A stretch of 64,000 nucleotides of DNA from Candidatus Eiseniibacteriota bacterium (lineage in GTDB: Bacteria > Eisenbacteria > RBG-16-71-46 > CAIMUX01), in contig CAIMUX010000002.1 in NCBI GenBank assembly GCA_903844735.1, forward strand, positions 79,789 through 143,788, written 5' to 3'. Shown here one piece after another: positions 50,757 through 60,294 of this stretch; within the stretch, counting starts at the first letter, position 1; each line of letters starts with the position of its first letter. Under the pieces are notes generated by a model. That model had not been told where the DNA came from. It saw only the letters and a program-made list of their open reading frames with translations, and ran no database searches. A program made the translations under genes and the position numbers.

Positions 50757-51763
50757 CAGTCCTCCTCCCCCAGTGTCAGGCGGCGGAAGACCCGCTCCAG
50801 GCCGGCGGCGCCGGCGCCCCACTCCCGCAAATCCCAGCCATGATCGAGGGCATACCGCAGGAGCGCCCTCGCCTCGTCCGTGTTCAGCTCGTGCCGCACC
50901 CGCAGGAAGACCGCTCCATCCGACCCGGAAGCAGCATCCACGACGAGCCCAAAGCGCTCGCACTCGCCAGGCGGGGGTGGGCTGGGAGCACGAAAGCGTG
51001 CCCAGTGCAACGCCGCGTCGCCCCCGGCGAGGACGGCGGGGCTCCCCTCCGCCACCGTGCGTCCCCGGCTCAAGATGAGGATGCGGTCACACACCTCGAG
51101 TGCCTCCGGCAGGATGTGCGTCGAGAGGAGAACCGCCTTCTCACGCCCCAACTCGCGCAGCAACAGCCGAAAGTCGCGGATCTGGTTCGGATCCAAGCCC
51201 GAGGTCGGTTCATCCAGGATGAGCACCGCCGGATCACCGAGGAGCGCCTGAGCCAGGCCGACCCGTTGGCGGTACCCGCGCGAGAGATTGCCGCACGGCC
51301 GGTGCAGCACGCGGCTGAGGTCCAACCGTTCGGTCACCCGCGCGATCTCCTTCCGGGTGTCGCGTACTCCTTTGATGGCGGCGAAGAACTCGAGGTAGCG
51401 GCGCGCCGGCATCTCTGCGTAGAGGGGCACCGACTCGGGGAGGTACCCGAGAGAGGCGCGGGCCCGGCGGCCGTCGCGCAGCACATCGGCCCCCGCGAGA
51501 AAAACGCGACCGGCGTCCGGATACTGAAATCCGACGAGCATGCGCAACGCGGTCGATTTGCCCGCTCCGTTGGGCCCGAGAAGCCCCAAGATCTCCCCGC
51601 GGCGAACGGCGAAGGACAGGTCCGCCACGGCCGTCACCGGACCGTAGGACTTGTGCAGGTTGCGCGCTTCGACGAGGGTCTCCGCCCCCGCCGCCACGGT
51701 CTGACCGCGATCTTCCGCCACCGTCATGCCCGCTTGTCCGTCCTTTCCGTTCTCCGCTACCAT
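50756..51763 (-). CDS. ABC transporter ATP-binding protein, GldA-like
   Basis: A 335-residue ATPase. Walker A is GPNGAGKST, the Q-loop lies in VGFQYPDAG, the signature is LSRGYRQR and Walker B is AVLILDEPTSGLDP, with the H-loop STHILPEAL. The last roughly 90 residues form the C-terminal domain (LHWARFRAPSP, AALRYALDHGWDLREW) seen in GldA/CcmA-like ATPases. The signature SRGYRQR is a common variant of LSGGQ. It energises the permease encoded next. The start could be ATG 51763 or 51727; neither has a strong ribosome-binding site. Confidence 0.88.
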   Translation of the reverse strand: MVAENGKDGQAGMTVAEDRGQTVAAGAETLVEARNLHKSYGPVTAVADLSFAVRRGEILGLLGPNGAGKSTALRMLVGFQYPDAGRVFLAGADVLRDGRRARASLGYLPESVPLYAEMPARRYLEFFAAIKGVRDTRKEIARVTERLDLSRVLHRPCGNLSRGYRQRVGLAQALLGDPAVLILDEPTSGLDPNQIRDFRLLLRELGREKAVLLSTHILPEALEVCDRILILSRGRTVAEGSPAVLAGGDAALHWARFRAPSPPPPGECERFGLVVDAASGSDGAVFLRVRHELNTDEARALLRYALDHGWDLREWGAGAAGLERVFRRLTLGEED

Positions 51764-51966
51764 TCCGACCGGAGCCCCGTGCTAAGGGAAGTGCGGGAAT
51801 GCGCCGATCCGTTGATTGCGGAACAGCAACGCGGCCAGTCTACCCGAGGGGAATGCTTGCGGCAATGAACGAGCCTCCGAAGCAGTCGGTGGGACGCATG
51901 GCGTACCCCTTCGCGAGCGGACCCGCGAACCGCGCGGTGGCCCATCAGCCGGTCCCAAGGACGAGC

Positions 51967-53337
51967 ATGCCATTGACGCCCGCGGCCCGGGCGGTGACGA
52001 ATTTCATCGCCGCTACGATCGCCGTGGCCTGTCTTGGCGTGACGGTGGCGTTGGTGTCCCCGAGCCGGGCCTTCGGATACGGCACCGACCAATTCCCCTG
52101 CCCGCCTCCACTGGAGGCCCGAGTCAACTTCTGGGTGCGCATCTTCACCGAGTTCGGCAAGGACCAGCGTGTGATCCACGATACCCGCTACCCCTGGGTC
52201 ATCTACGAGATCGCCGATGTCACCGGATTGAGCCAACCCCAGGTGAAACTCCGGGTGGCCCGTCGCAAGGACCACTATGCGACGCTTCTCGAGCACATGG
52301 CGGGGCGATCCCCCGTCAACTTCAACCAGGAGGAGAAACGGGTCGCGGACCTGCTGGTCGGCGTACCCGAGGTGGGTCGTTATGCACTCCCGCGCGAGCG
52401 AATCCGCAGTCAGTCGGGGGTCCGGGATTCGTTCCTCAACGGCTTGCGTCGCAGCGGCATCTACCGACCTGCTGTGGAGGCGATCCTTGACTCACTCGGC
52501 GTGCCGCGGGAGCTCGCCTGCCTTCCTCATGTGGAGTCCGGTTACCACCCGGGCGCCACGTCCAAGGTCGGCGCGAAGGGGCTCTGGCAGTTCATGCCCA
52601 GCACCGGAAAACGCTTCCTCAGGGTGGAACGAGATCTCGACGAGCGAGTCGACCCGATTCGGGCCACCGAGGCGGCGGCCCGCTACCTCCTCGACGCGCA
52701 CGCCACTGTGGGCACGTGGCCCCTGGCGGTGGTTTCCTACAACCACGGCATCGGGGGAATCCTGCGCGCTCGGTCGAAGATCGGCTGCACCGACATCGAT
52801 CGGATTCTCCTGGAGTATGATGGTCCGGCCTTCGGATTCGCGTCACAGAATTTCTACTGTGAGTTCCTGGCCGCCCTGGCGGTCGCCGCCGATCCGTCAC
52901 GGTACTTCGGTGCCGTTCATTTCGATCCGCCGCTCGCGTGCGCTGAGTTTCCGCTGCCGGACCCGGTGCGCTGGGACTGGCTCCTCCGCGCCTTCTCGGT
53001 TGAATCGGAGCAACTGGCAGCGCTCAACCCCGCCGTGGGCCGTTACTACACCAGCGGCCGGCGCCCACTTCCCCGCGGCTATATCTTGCGGCTGCCACCG
53101 GAGCGCACGGCCGACGCTGCCCAGCGCTGGACGGTGGTGCCGGCCAGTGCCCGCCTCGCGGTTTCCTCCCCCGCCGACGGCTATCGGGTCCTTCCCGGCG
53201 ACACCCTTGGCTCCATCGCCACCCGTCACGGCGTGTCGCTGGCCACTTTGCTCAAGGCCAACGGACTGCGAGCCACCGCCGTCATCCGCCCGGGTCAGCT
53301 CCTCACCCTTCCCGGGGCCGGTGACCGGGGTCTCTAG
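51967..53337 (+). CDS. MltD-like lytic transglycosylase with LysM domain
   Basis: A 456-residue wall hydrolase. A signal segment (FIAATIAVACLGVTVALVS) is followed by a helical region and the SLT catalytic domain with Glu190 in PHVESGYHPGATSKVGAKGLWQFMPSTGKR. The LysM domain is C-terminal (about 405-450; YRVLPGDTLGSIATRHGVSLATLLKANGL). It cleaves peptidoglycan glycan chains with anhydro-muramyl products. ATG 51967 has AAGGACGAG upstream and gives a normal signal peptide; earlier in-frame ATGs (51799 to 51898) would add an unlikely leader. Confidence 0.88.
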   Translation: MPLTPAARAVTNFIAATIAVACLGVTVALVSPSRAFGYGTDQFPCPPPLEARVNFWVRIFTEFGKDQRVIHDTRYPWVIYEIADVTGLSQPQVKLRVARRKDHYATLLEHMAGRSPVNFNQEEKRVADLLVGVPEVGRYALPRERIRSQSGVRDSFLNGLRRSGIYRPAVEAILDSLGVPRELACLPHVESGYHPGATSKVGAKGLWQFMPSTGKRFLRVERDLDERVDPIRATEAAARYLLDAHATVGTWPLAVVSYNHGIGGILRARSKIGCTDIDRILLEYDGPAFGFASQNFYCEFLAALAVAADPSRYFGAVHFDPPLACAEFPLPDPVRWDWLLRAFSVESEQLAALNPAVGRYYTSGRRPLPRGYILRLPPERTADAAQRWTVVPASARLAVSSPADGYRVLPGDTLGSIATRHGVSLATLLKANGLRATAVIRPGQLLTLPGAGDRGL

Positions 53338-53734
53338 CAACGTACGGCGGAGCCGGCTCTACCGGGCCGTCCCTTCTGCTTTCCCGTGGCGCGCCCCCCC
53401 TGCTTCCCTCGCCCACCCGATCGCCGCTGTAACTGCTCAGGTCGACAGGATTGAGGAGTCAGAATTCAGAAGTTTCAGATCTGGGGAGTGCCCAAGACAA
53501 ACGGTAAGCCCCTAGCACAGGCTGAACGGCTCTCTGCCGGACCACCAAGTCCTCAAATCGCGTCGAGGACCGTCCTCATTCTGCCTCGTGAACTCTGACT
53601 TCCGGCTACCTGGCCGGGCTACCACCATTTTCCTCAAAGAAGTCATCACGACGTTCGATAACTCCCCTGTGGACAGACCAGGGCAGCGAGCCCCGAAATC
53701 CGCTAGCGCTGCCATGCAGCACGAGAAAGGTGCC
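53338..53734. other. Gene-free stretch before cheX-like gene
   Basis: About 400 bp. AGTCAGAATTCAGAAG (53457-53472) matches 46282-46297 with one difference, and the region is lower in GC than its neighbours. No convincing frame has a start with a ribosome-binding site before 53735. A promoter for the CheX-CheY pair is expected here but not identified. Confidence 0.4.
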
Positions 53735-54226
53735 ATGAAAACTGAGTGGATCAACCCGTTTGTCGAAAGCGTGTACTCGCTGTGCTCCACCATGTTGAGC
53801 TGCGGCGTTGAGCGCGGACAATTGGGGCTGGCCAAGGGTCAAACCGCCGCGGGAGGCGACATCACCGCGCTGATCGGCCTGAGCGGCATGGCACGCGGCA
53901 TGGTTGCTCTCTCTTTTCCCGCCGGGACGGCCCGTGCCATGGTCGGTCGCCTCCTTTCCATCGGCGAGGAAGAAATCGATGAGTCGGTGAGCGACGGCGT
54001 GGCCGAGTTGGTAAACATTGTGGCGGGGAGCGCGAAGGCCAAGTTCTCGAACGGCAACGGGTCGGACATCATCAGCCTCGGCCTTCCGACCGTCATCCAC
54101 GGCGGGAGCCAGATCATCGGGTGCCCGAGCCATTCCACTTGGCTCGACGTGCCGTTCTCCAGCGACTTAGGACCCTTCAGTCTCCGGATTACCTTTGAGC
54201 TCGAGCCAACCAAGGGGGGCAACTGA
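53735..54226 (+). CDS. CheX-like chemotaxis phosphatase
   Basis: A 163-residue protein of the CheC/CheX/FliY family: MKTEWINPFVESVYSLCSTML at the start, GDITALIGLSGMARGMVALSFP in the middle and the phosphatase helix SVSDGVAELVNIVAGSAKAKF with the conserved E-x-x-N. It would dephosphorylate a CheY-type receiver, probably the one encoded next, whose ATG overlaps this stop. ATG 53735 has AAAGG upstream; ATG 53714 is an alternative. No chemoreceptor or CheA gene is in the window. Confidence 0.85.
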   Translation: MKTEWINPFVESVYSLCSTMLSCGVERGQLGLAKGQTAAGGDITALIGLSGMARGMVALSFPAGTARAMVGRLLSIGEEEIDESVSDGVAELVNIVAGSAKAKFSNGNGSDIISLGLPTVIHGGSQIIGCPSHSTWLDVPFSSDLGPFSLRITFELEPTKGGN

Positions 54227-54591
54227 TGAAGGCGCTCGTAGTCGACGATTCGGCCGTCATGCGCAAGGTGATGATCGGGGCTCTGGCCCGAGCCGGGATC
54301 GAGGATGTCGCCCAAGCCGCTGACGGGCAGGAGGCCGTCGCTGCCTGCAACGCGGACGAGTTCAACCTGGTCCTCCTGGACTGGAACATGCCGAACATGC
54401 TGGGCATCGATGCCTTGAAGGCGATCCGGGCCAATGGCAAGAAGGTTCCGGTCATCATGGTGACGACCGAGGCCGAAAAGTCCCGGGTCATCGAGGCACT
54501 CAAGGCCGGCGCGAACAACTATGTGATCAAGCCGTTCGATCCCGCGGCGATCGTGACGAAGATTCAGGAGACGCTCGCCAAGGCCTCGTAA
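54226..54591 (+). CDS. CheY-like single-domain response regulator
   Basis: A 121-residue receiver domain: MKALVVDDSAVMRKVM (acidic pair), DLVLLDWNMPNMLGIDAL-type phosphorylation loop with the acceptor Asp in LLDWNMP, VTTEAEKSRV and the conserved K in YVIKPFD. There is no output domain, so it acts by binding a partner when phosphorylated. It starts one nt into the end of the CheX-like gene (TGATG), which is a coupled signal-switch pair. Confidence 0.93.
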   Translation: MKALVVDDSAVMRKVMIGALARAGIEDVAQAADGQEAVAACNADEFNLVLLDWNMPNMLGIDALKAIRANGKKVPVIMVTTEAEKSRVIEALKAGANNYVIKPFDPAAIVTKIQETLAKAS

Positions 54592-54615
54592 CGCGGACGG
54601 TGAGCGCATCCCTGC

Positions 54616-54852
54616 GTGAGATTCGGAGCAGGGAACGAGCACGACGGGCTTCGGGCTACCGGCTTCGGGCTTAGGGAAACCGGACCATGAGCTGAGGACC
54701 CGTCCGGGGCGGCGCACCGGCTGGCACGCTGAGTGCGGAGGATGCCGCCGAACTCGCGGCCCGGCGACGACCTGACTCGCGGCCTCTAGAAACGGCCCCA
54801 CGCTTTCCGGCCCGAAGACTGAAGCCCGAAGTCTGCCCACTCCGAATCTCAC
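54616..54852. mobile_element. MITE-like element with 13-bp terminal inverted repeats
   Basis: GTGAGATTCGGAG (54616-54628) is perfectly inverted as CTCCGAATCTCAC (54840-54852), bounding 237 bp. Inside, GGCTTCGGGCT occurs twice (54646 and 54661) and CCCGAAG-type sequence (54811-54831) returns in inverted orientation, so the two halves are related arms. No reading frame is supported. It sits between cheY and proS and no target duplication was found. It resembles a non-autonomous transposable element or a palindromic intergenic repeat. Confidence 0.6.
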
Positions 54853-54872
54853 TCCCCACCGGGAGCGATTGA

Positions 54873-56393
<1,521 letters not shown>

Positions 56394-56455
56394 TCGCTGG
56401 TTTGCCGCCCTCAGTCGATCCGACCCGTCCCGGGCCGCCGCGCCCGCGAGAGCGG

Positions 56456-57961
56456 CTATTCGTTGCGCAGCCAAAGGAATGAGAACTCGGGGATCGGAGC
56501 GAACCGTTCCCGCAGGTACGCTTGAAACGTGCCGGGGAGCTGGGCGACGAATGCGTCCGCGATCACCAGCTTCACGCGCGGGTCTTGCAGCGAAAGAAGA
56601 AGATCACGCTCCATCGCATCGGGCGGGAGCAAGCACTGCACGTCCGTGTTCAGGTAGAAATACCGGTAGGCGGGGAGGCGCGTCAGGAAGAGGCCGGTCC
56701 AGCAGTCGAAAACCAGATCATTGCGGTCCGTGACCTCGATGACCTTCCTCATGATGCCGATCTGCCGTTCCATCGGCGACGCCGTTCGCACCGCAAAGAG
56801 AATCGCCGGCAACGTCGCCGCCAACACCACGAAGATCGAGGCGGTCCCGGCGACCAACGGCGATCGGCGCATTTCGATCCAGCGCGCCAATTCCAACGCG
56901 CCCAAAGCGGCGAGCACGGCGAGAGGGGGCAGAAATGTCAGGTAGTATTGCCGCAGCGGGGCGCCGATGAGGAACAGCCCCACCAAGCCGGCCGTTACGC
57001 TCCAGAGCAGCACGTGGACTTCGCCAGCCATCGGTTTGTTTCTTCTGCGCAGGAGAACCACGATCCCCAGAGCGGCGAGCATCCACGTGACCGTGTTCAA
57101 AGCGATCGTCATATTCAGGTAGGACCAGCGGATCTCGGTGAGAGCGTCGATCCTCATGTTCACGCTTGCGCCGACTACGTCGGTCCAGAATCCGCGAAGG
57201 ATCCCCTGCCGGGCCATGACGGCGGCCGCCAGGGCAGCGACGGCCAGAGCGCCCAGCCCGATCGCGGCCAGGGTCCCGGCTGCGGCGCGCGCGCGCGCGG
57301 AGGGTGCCCGGTTCCAGGCGGCGAAGGCCGTCGCTAGGCTCGCTCCGCCCGCGGCGTAGATCACCTTGGGGGTGAACAGGCCGGCCGTGCAGAACAGCAC
57401 CCCGGCCGTCGCCAGCCAGCGCCGACTGCCGCCGGACACGGCGCGGAGAAGGGCCAGCAGCGCCAGCGTCAAGAACAGGAGCGCGGGCACATCCGGACGG
57501 ACCTCCATCGCCTTCTGGAAGAAGAAGGAGTGGGAAAGAAGAAAGACCGCCGACAGCACTGCTGCCGGAAGCCCTCCTAGGCCTCGGGCCAGGAACCCTG
57601 TGGCCAAGAGGATCCCCGCCGCCAGGCCGAGCATCAGCAACCGGGCGCGATGGATCAGAACGTGGGGATCCTCGGTGCTTCTCACGATTGGCTGGAGCAG
57701 CATCGCGGTCAACGGGGGATGGTTCTCGAAGAAGTCCGCGTAGATGGTCTGGCCGCGCGTCATGAAGTAAGCCGCGTTCAGATGCTCCAGCTCGTCCTGG
57801 TCCAGGTAGCGGTGGCGGGACTCCCAAGCGTGACATGAGAACAACGCCAGCAGAACCGGAATCGAAATCCAGAGCCAAACGGTGTGACTGCTTCCCCGAG
57901 AGGACGCGACATCGTCGTCGCTGCTTTCCGGCAGGCGTGTTTCTGCTCTCTCCGAATCCAT
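56456..57961 (-). CDS. Polytopic glycosyltransferase (ArnT/PMT-type GT-C)
   Basis: A 501-residue membrane enzyme with about 11 hydrophobic segments. YLDQDELEHLNAAYFMTRGQTIYADFFENHPPLTAMLLQPI carries the D-x-D/E motif and the E-N-H-P-P-L loop of GT39/GT83-type lipid-sugar-dependent transferases. The C-terminal periplasmic part (YRYFYLNTDVQCLLPPDAMERDLLLSL) is short. It probably transfers a sugar from a polyprenyl-phosphate donor to a lipid or protein. The acceptor is unknown. It ends close to the proS end in a convergent arrangement. Confidence 0.8.
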   Translation of the reverse strand: MDSERAETRLPESSDDDVASSRGSSHTVWLWISIPVLLALFSCHAWESRHRYLDQDELEHLNAAYFMTRGQTIYADFFENHPPLTAMLLQPIVRSTEDPHVLIHRARLLMLGLAAGILLATGFLARGLGGLPAAVLSAVFLLSHSFFFQKAMEVRPDVPALLFLTLALLALLRAVSGGSRRWLATAGVLFCTAGLFTPKVIYAAGGASLATAFAAWNRAPSARARAAAGTLAAIGLGALAVAALAAAVMARQGILRGFWTDVVGASVNMRIDALTEIRWSYLNMTIALNTVTWMLAALGIVVLLRRRNKPMAGEVHVLLWSVTAGLVGLFLIGAPLRQYYLTFLPPLAVLAALGALELARWIEMRRSPLVAGTASIFVVLAATLPAILFAVRTASPMERQIGIMRKVIEVTDRNDLVFDCWTGLFLTRLPAYRYFYLNTDVQCLLPPDAMERDLLLSLQDPRVKLVIADAFVAQLPGTFQAYLRERFAPIPEFSFLWLRNE

Positions 57962-58083
57962 GGCCGGAGCATAGGTGCGTTTCGCGCGAAAGAGAAGCCT
58001 ACGCTATGACCCCGCTCGAAAACGGCGCGCCCGGGTCTACCTCGGGAAGACTCGCTAGTTTGCCACTCGGGCCTTGCCAGTCG

Positions 58084-60294
58084 CTAGTTCTCCAGCCAAG
58101 CCCGGTACGACCCGCGATTGCCAGCGGCATCCTGAGCGCGCACGACGATCCAGCTTCCCTCCTGCTCGGGTCGTAGCGGAACGACGCCGCGAAACGCTTC
58201 GCGTTTCGAGTCGAGCAAGCCGTCCTCGGGCATGAGCGAGCGGAAGGAGTCCCCGTCCACCGAGATCTCGATCCGGCGCAGGGGCGACGCGTCGTCCGTC
58301 GCGAGGCCGCTCACCTCGACGGTCCGTCCCTCGCCGCGCACGGCCCGCACCTCAGTCACCCGCGGCAGCTCCGTATCAACACGGAACGGCGGCGAGGTCC
58401 GCACGTCGCGGAGCCCCGACCCAACCGGGTTTGCGGGTTCATCCGTGGCAGTAAGCCGGAGTTCGTAGACCCCGTCGGGTATGAGCCCCTGATCGAGCGA
58501 CCAGGCCCGGTCAGCCAGGTCTCGGATGAGCACCCGGAAACCGTCCTTCCCCACCTCGCGGATTTCCACCGTGTAGCGCAACTCGTCGCCGTCGGGATCC
58601 ATCGCCTCCCACGCCACCGAACGGATGCGCCGCACCCACGATGGAACATCCTCGGCCTGCACCATGATCCCTCCCAGGCCGGGGAGTGTATAGTCGATCT
58701 GGATCCCGCCCGGCATGACCTGGGTGACCCCACCCCGTGACGGATCGCTCCCGGTGTAGGCGGGCTCGTCGGACGAGACACGCAACGCCGTGACCTGGGG
58801 AGCCCGGTTGGAGCCTATGGCGCTGACCTCCACGCGGCGAACCGAGGGAGTCCCTTCCATTCCCGGATGCAGGGTCAAACGCCACTGCAGGAATCGCCCC
58901 GAAGGGCTTCCGACCGCTCCCTCGGTCCCGTCGAAGGCAACGGCCATCCATGCGCTCCACGAATCGTCCGGCGGATCGGTGAAACCGGTGCGCGTCTCGC
59001 AGGCGACCTTGCCACCGCCGGTCTCGCCGGTCCAGCGAAGGAGGCCCCACCGCGCGAGATCGCCGGCGTCGAACGGTTTCGCGGTAAAGATCCCGCCGTC
59101 CGACGGCGCCGGCCCGAGACGGTAGAGCCGCCCCGGGCTGCCGGTGCCGGCGAGAAGCGAGCTGCCTTCGGACAAGAGAGACAGCACCTGCTGTTCCTCG
59201 GCGCGCCAGAGCAGCATCTCCGCCCCATCGGGGCCGAGCCGGTACACCGCCGCCTCGCCGGAGGTGGCGGCGTAGACCGCGCCATCCGGTCCGGGGGCGA
59301 GAGCGTGGAGCAGCTTTTCCGGGCACGACCAGACGCGGCGCACGGAGCCGTCAGGAGAGTATCGATAGATGGCAGGGTGCGGGCCGCCGCCGGCGCCACT
59401 TCCCATACCTTTTCCGCCGCGGGGGTTGTGCTCGATGCCGTCCCCCGGAGGCGGGTCGTTGCCGGGTTCGGGGTCGTCCCCATCGCTGCCGCCGGCGCCC
59501 GGATTGGCTCCGAAGATGATGCTGCCGTCGGGAAGCGGCACCACGGAGACGATCTCTCGCTCCTCGGCCTCGTAAAGGACCCGGATATCGCCGCTCTCGG
59601 GATCGATGATCTCTAGCAGGCCGCGTCCGTCGGTGCCGGCCACGATCTTTCCGTCGCTTCCCCAGGCGAGGCACCGGACCGACAGATCAGGCGATTCGCA
59701 GAGGACGCGCCCTTCTCCGCCGGCTGAGATCCGGTAGAGGCGGCCGCGGTCGCCGGTCCCCACGAAGACAGTGCCGTCCGTGCGCGCCAGCAGCCCGAAA
59801 ACGACCCCCTCGGGAACATCGAAGAGCGTGCGCGGCTCGCCCTTCTCGGGAATCTTGACCACCGTGCCAACCGGCGCACCCGCGGCGTACCAGGTGCCGC
59901 GCCCATCCCCCACCAGCGCGAAGACCTCCGCGTCGAAGAGGGTGGCCGGGACCGACGATGTGTCCTGCTTGCCGGCCGCACGGAAGATCACCCGACCGCC
60001 GTCGCCGGTGGCGAGAAAAGAGCCGCCCTGGCCGTCGCCCGCGATCGCCCACACACTGCGCACGCCCGGCTCTGCGAGCAACACCGCCTCCGGTCCGGGC
60101 CGCAGGCTCCCATCCTTGCCGATGGCAATGCCCTTGGCCACGCCCAGACGGAACTCCTCCCGCGAGGAGTCGGAGATGGTGCGGGAGCGAACCGCGTGCG
60201 CCGCCCCGGGTGCCAGTGCGACGAGTAACCCGAAGAGAAACCAAGGGCGCGCCGCCATGGCCAGCAGGCGATATCGTCCGACCCGAGCGTTCAT
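58084..60294 (-). CDS. Secreted beta-propeller protein with C-terminal Ig-like domains
   Basis: A 736-residue protein with a signal peptide (PWFLFGLLVALAPGAAHA). About 45-410 reads as short beta-propeller repeats ending in T/A-G-T/S-x-D/S-G-x-V-Y/L-R-I/L (FVGTGDRGRLYRIS, YAATSGEAAVYRLG, LAGTGSPGRLYRLG). A Gly-rich linker (GGSDGDDPEPGNDPPPGDG) interrupts it. The C-terminal third has Ig/FN3-like strands (VAWEAMDPDGDELRYTVEIR, RVDTELPRVTEVRAVRGEGRTVEVSG). Ligand or enzyme activity is not recognised. It overlaps the S55-peptidase gene by ATGA and is probably co-expressed with it. Confidence 0.7.
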   Translation of the reverse strand: MNARVGRYRLLAMAARPWFLFGLLVALAPGAAHAVRSRTISDSSREEFRLGVAKGIAIGKDGSLRPGPEAVLLAEPGVRSVWAIAGDGQGGSFLATGDGGRVIFRAAGKQDTSSVPATLFDAEVFALVGDGRGTWYAAGAPVGTVVKIPEKGEPRTLFDVPEGVVFGLLARTDGTVFVGTGDRGRLYRISAGGEGRVLCESPDLSVRCLAWGSDGKIVAGTDGRGLLEIIDPESGDIRVLYEAEEREIVSVVPLPDGSIIFGANPGAGGSDGDDPEPGNDPPPGDGIEHNPRGGKGMGSGAGGGPHPAIYRYSPDGSVRRVWSCPEKLLHALAPGPDGAVYAATSGEAAVYRLGPDGAEMLLWRAEEQQVLSLLSEGSSLLAGTGSPGRLYRLGPAPSDGGIFTAKPFDAGDLARWGLLRWTGETGGGKVACETRTGFTDPPDDSWSAWMAVAFDGTEGAVGSPSGRFLQWRLTLHPGMEGTPSVRRVEVSAIGSNRAPQVTALRVSSDEPAYTGSDPSRGGVTQVMPGGIQIDYTLPGLGGIMVQAEDVPSWVRRIRSVAWEAMDPDGDELRYTVEIREVGKDGFRVLIRDLADRAWSLDQGLIPDGVYELRLTATDEPANPVGSGLRDVRTSPPFRVDTELPRVTEVRAVRGEGRTVEVSGLATDDASPLRRIEISVDGDSFRSLMPEDGLLDSKREAFRGVVPLRPEQEGSWIVVRAQDAAGNRGSYRAWLEN

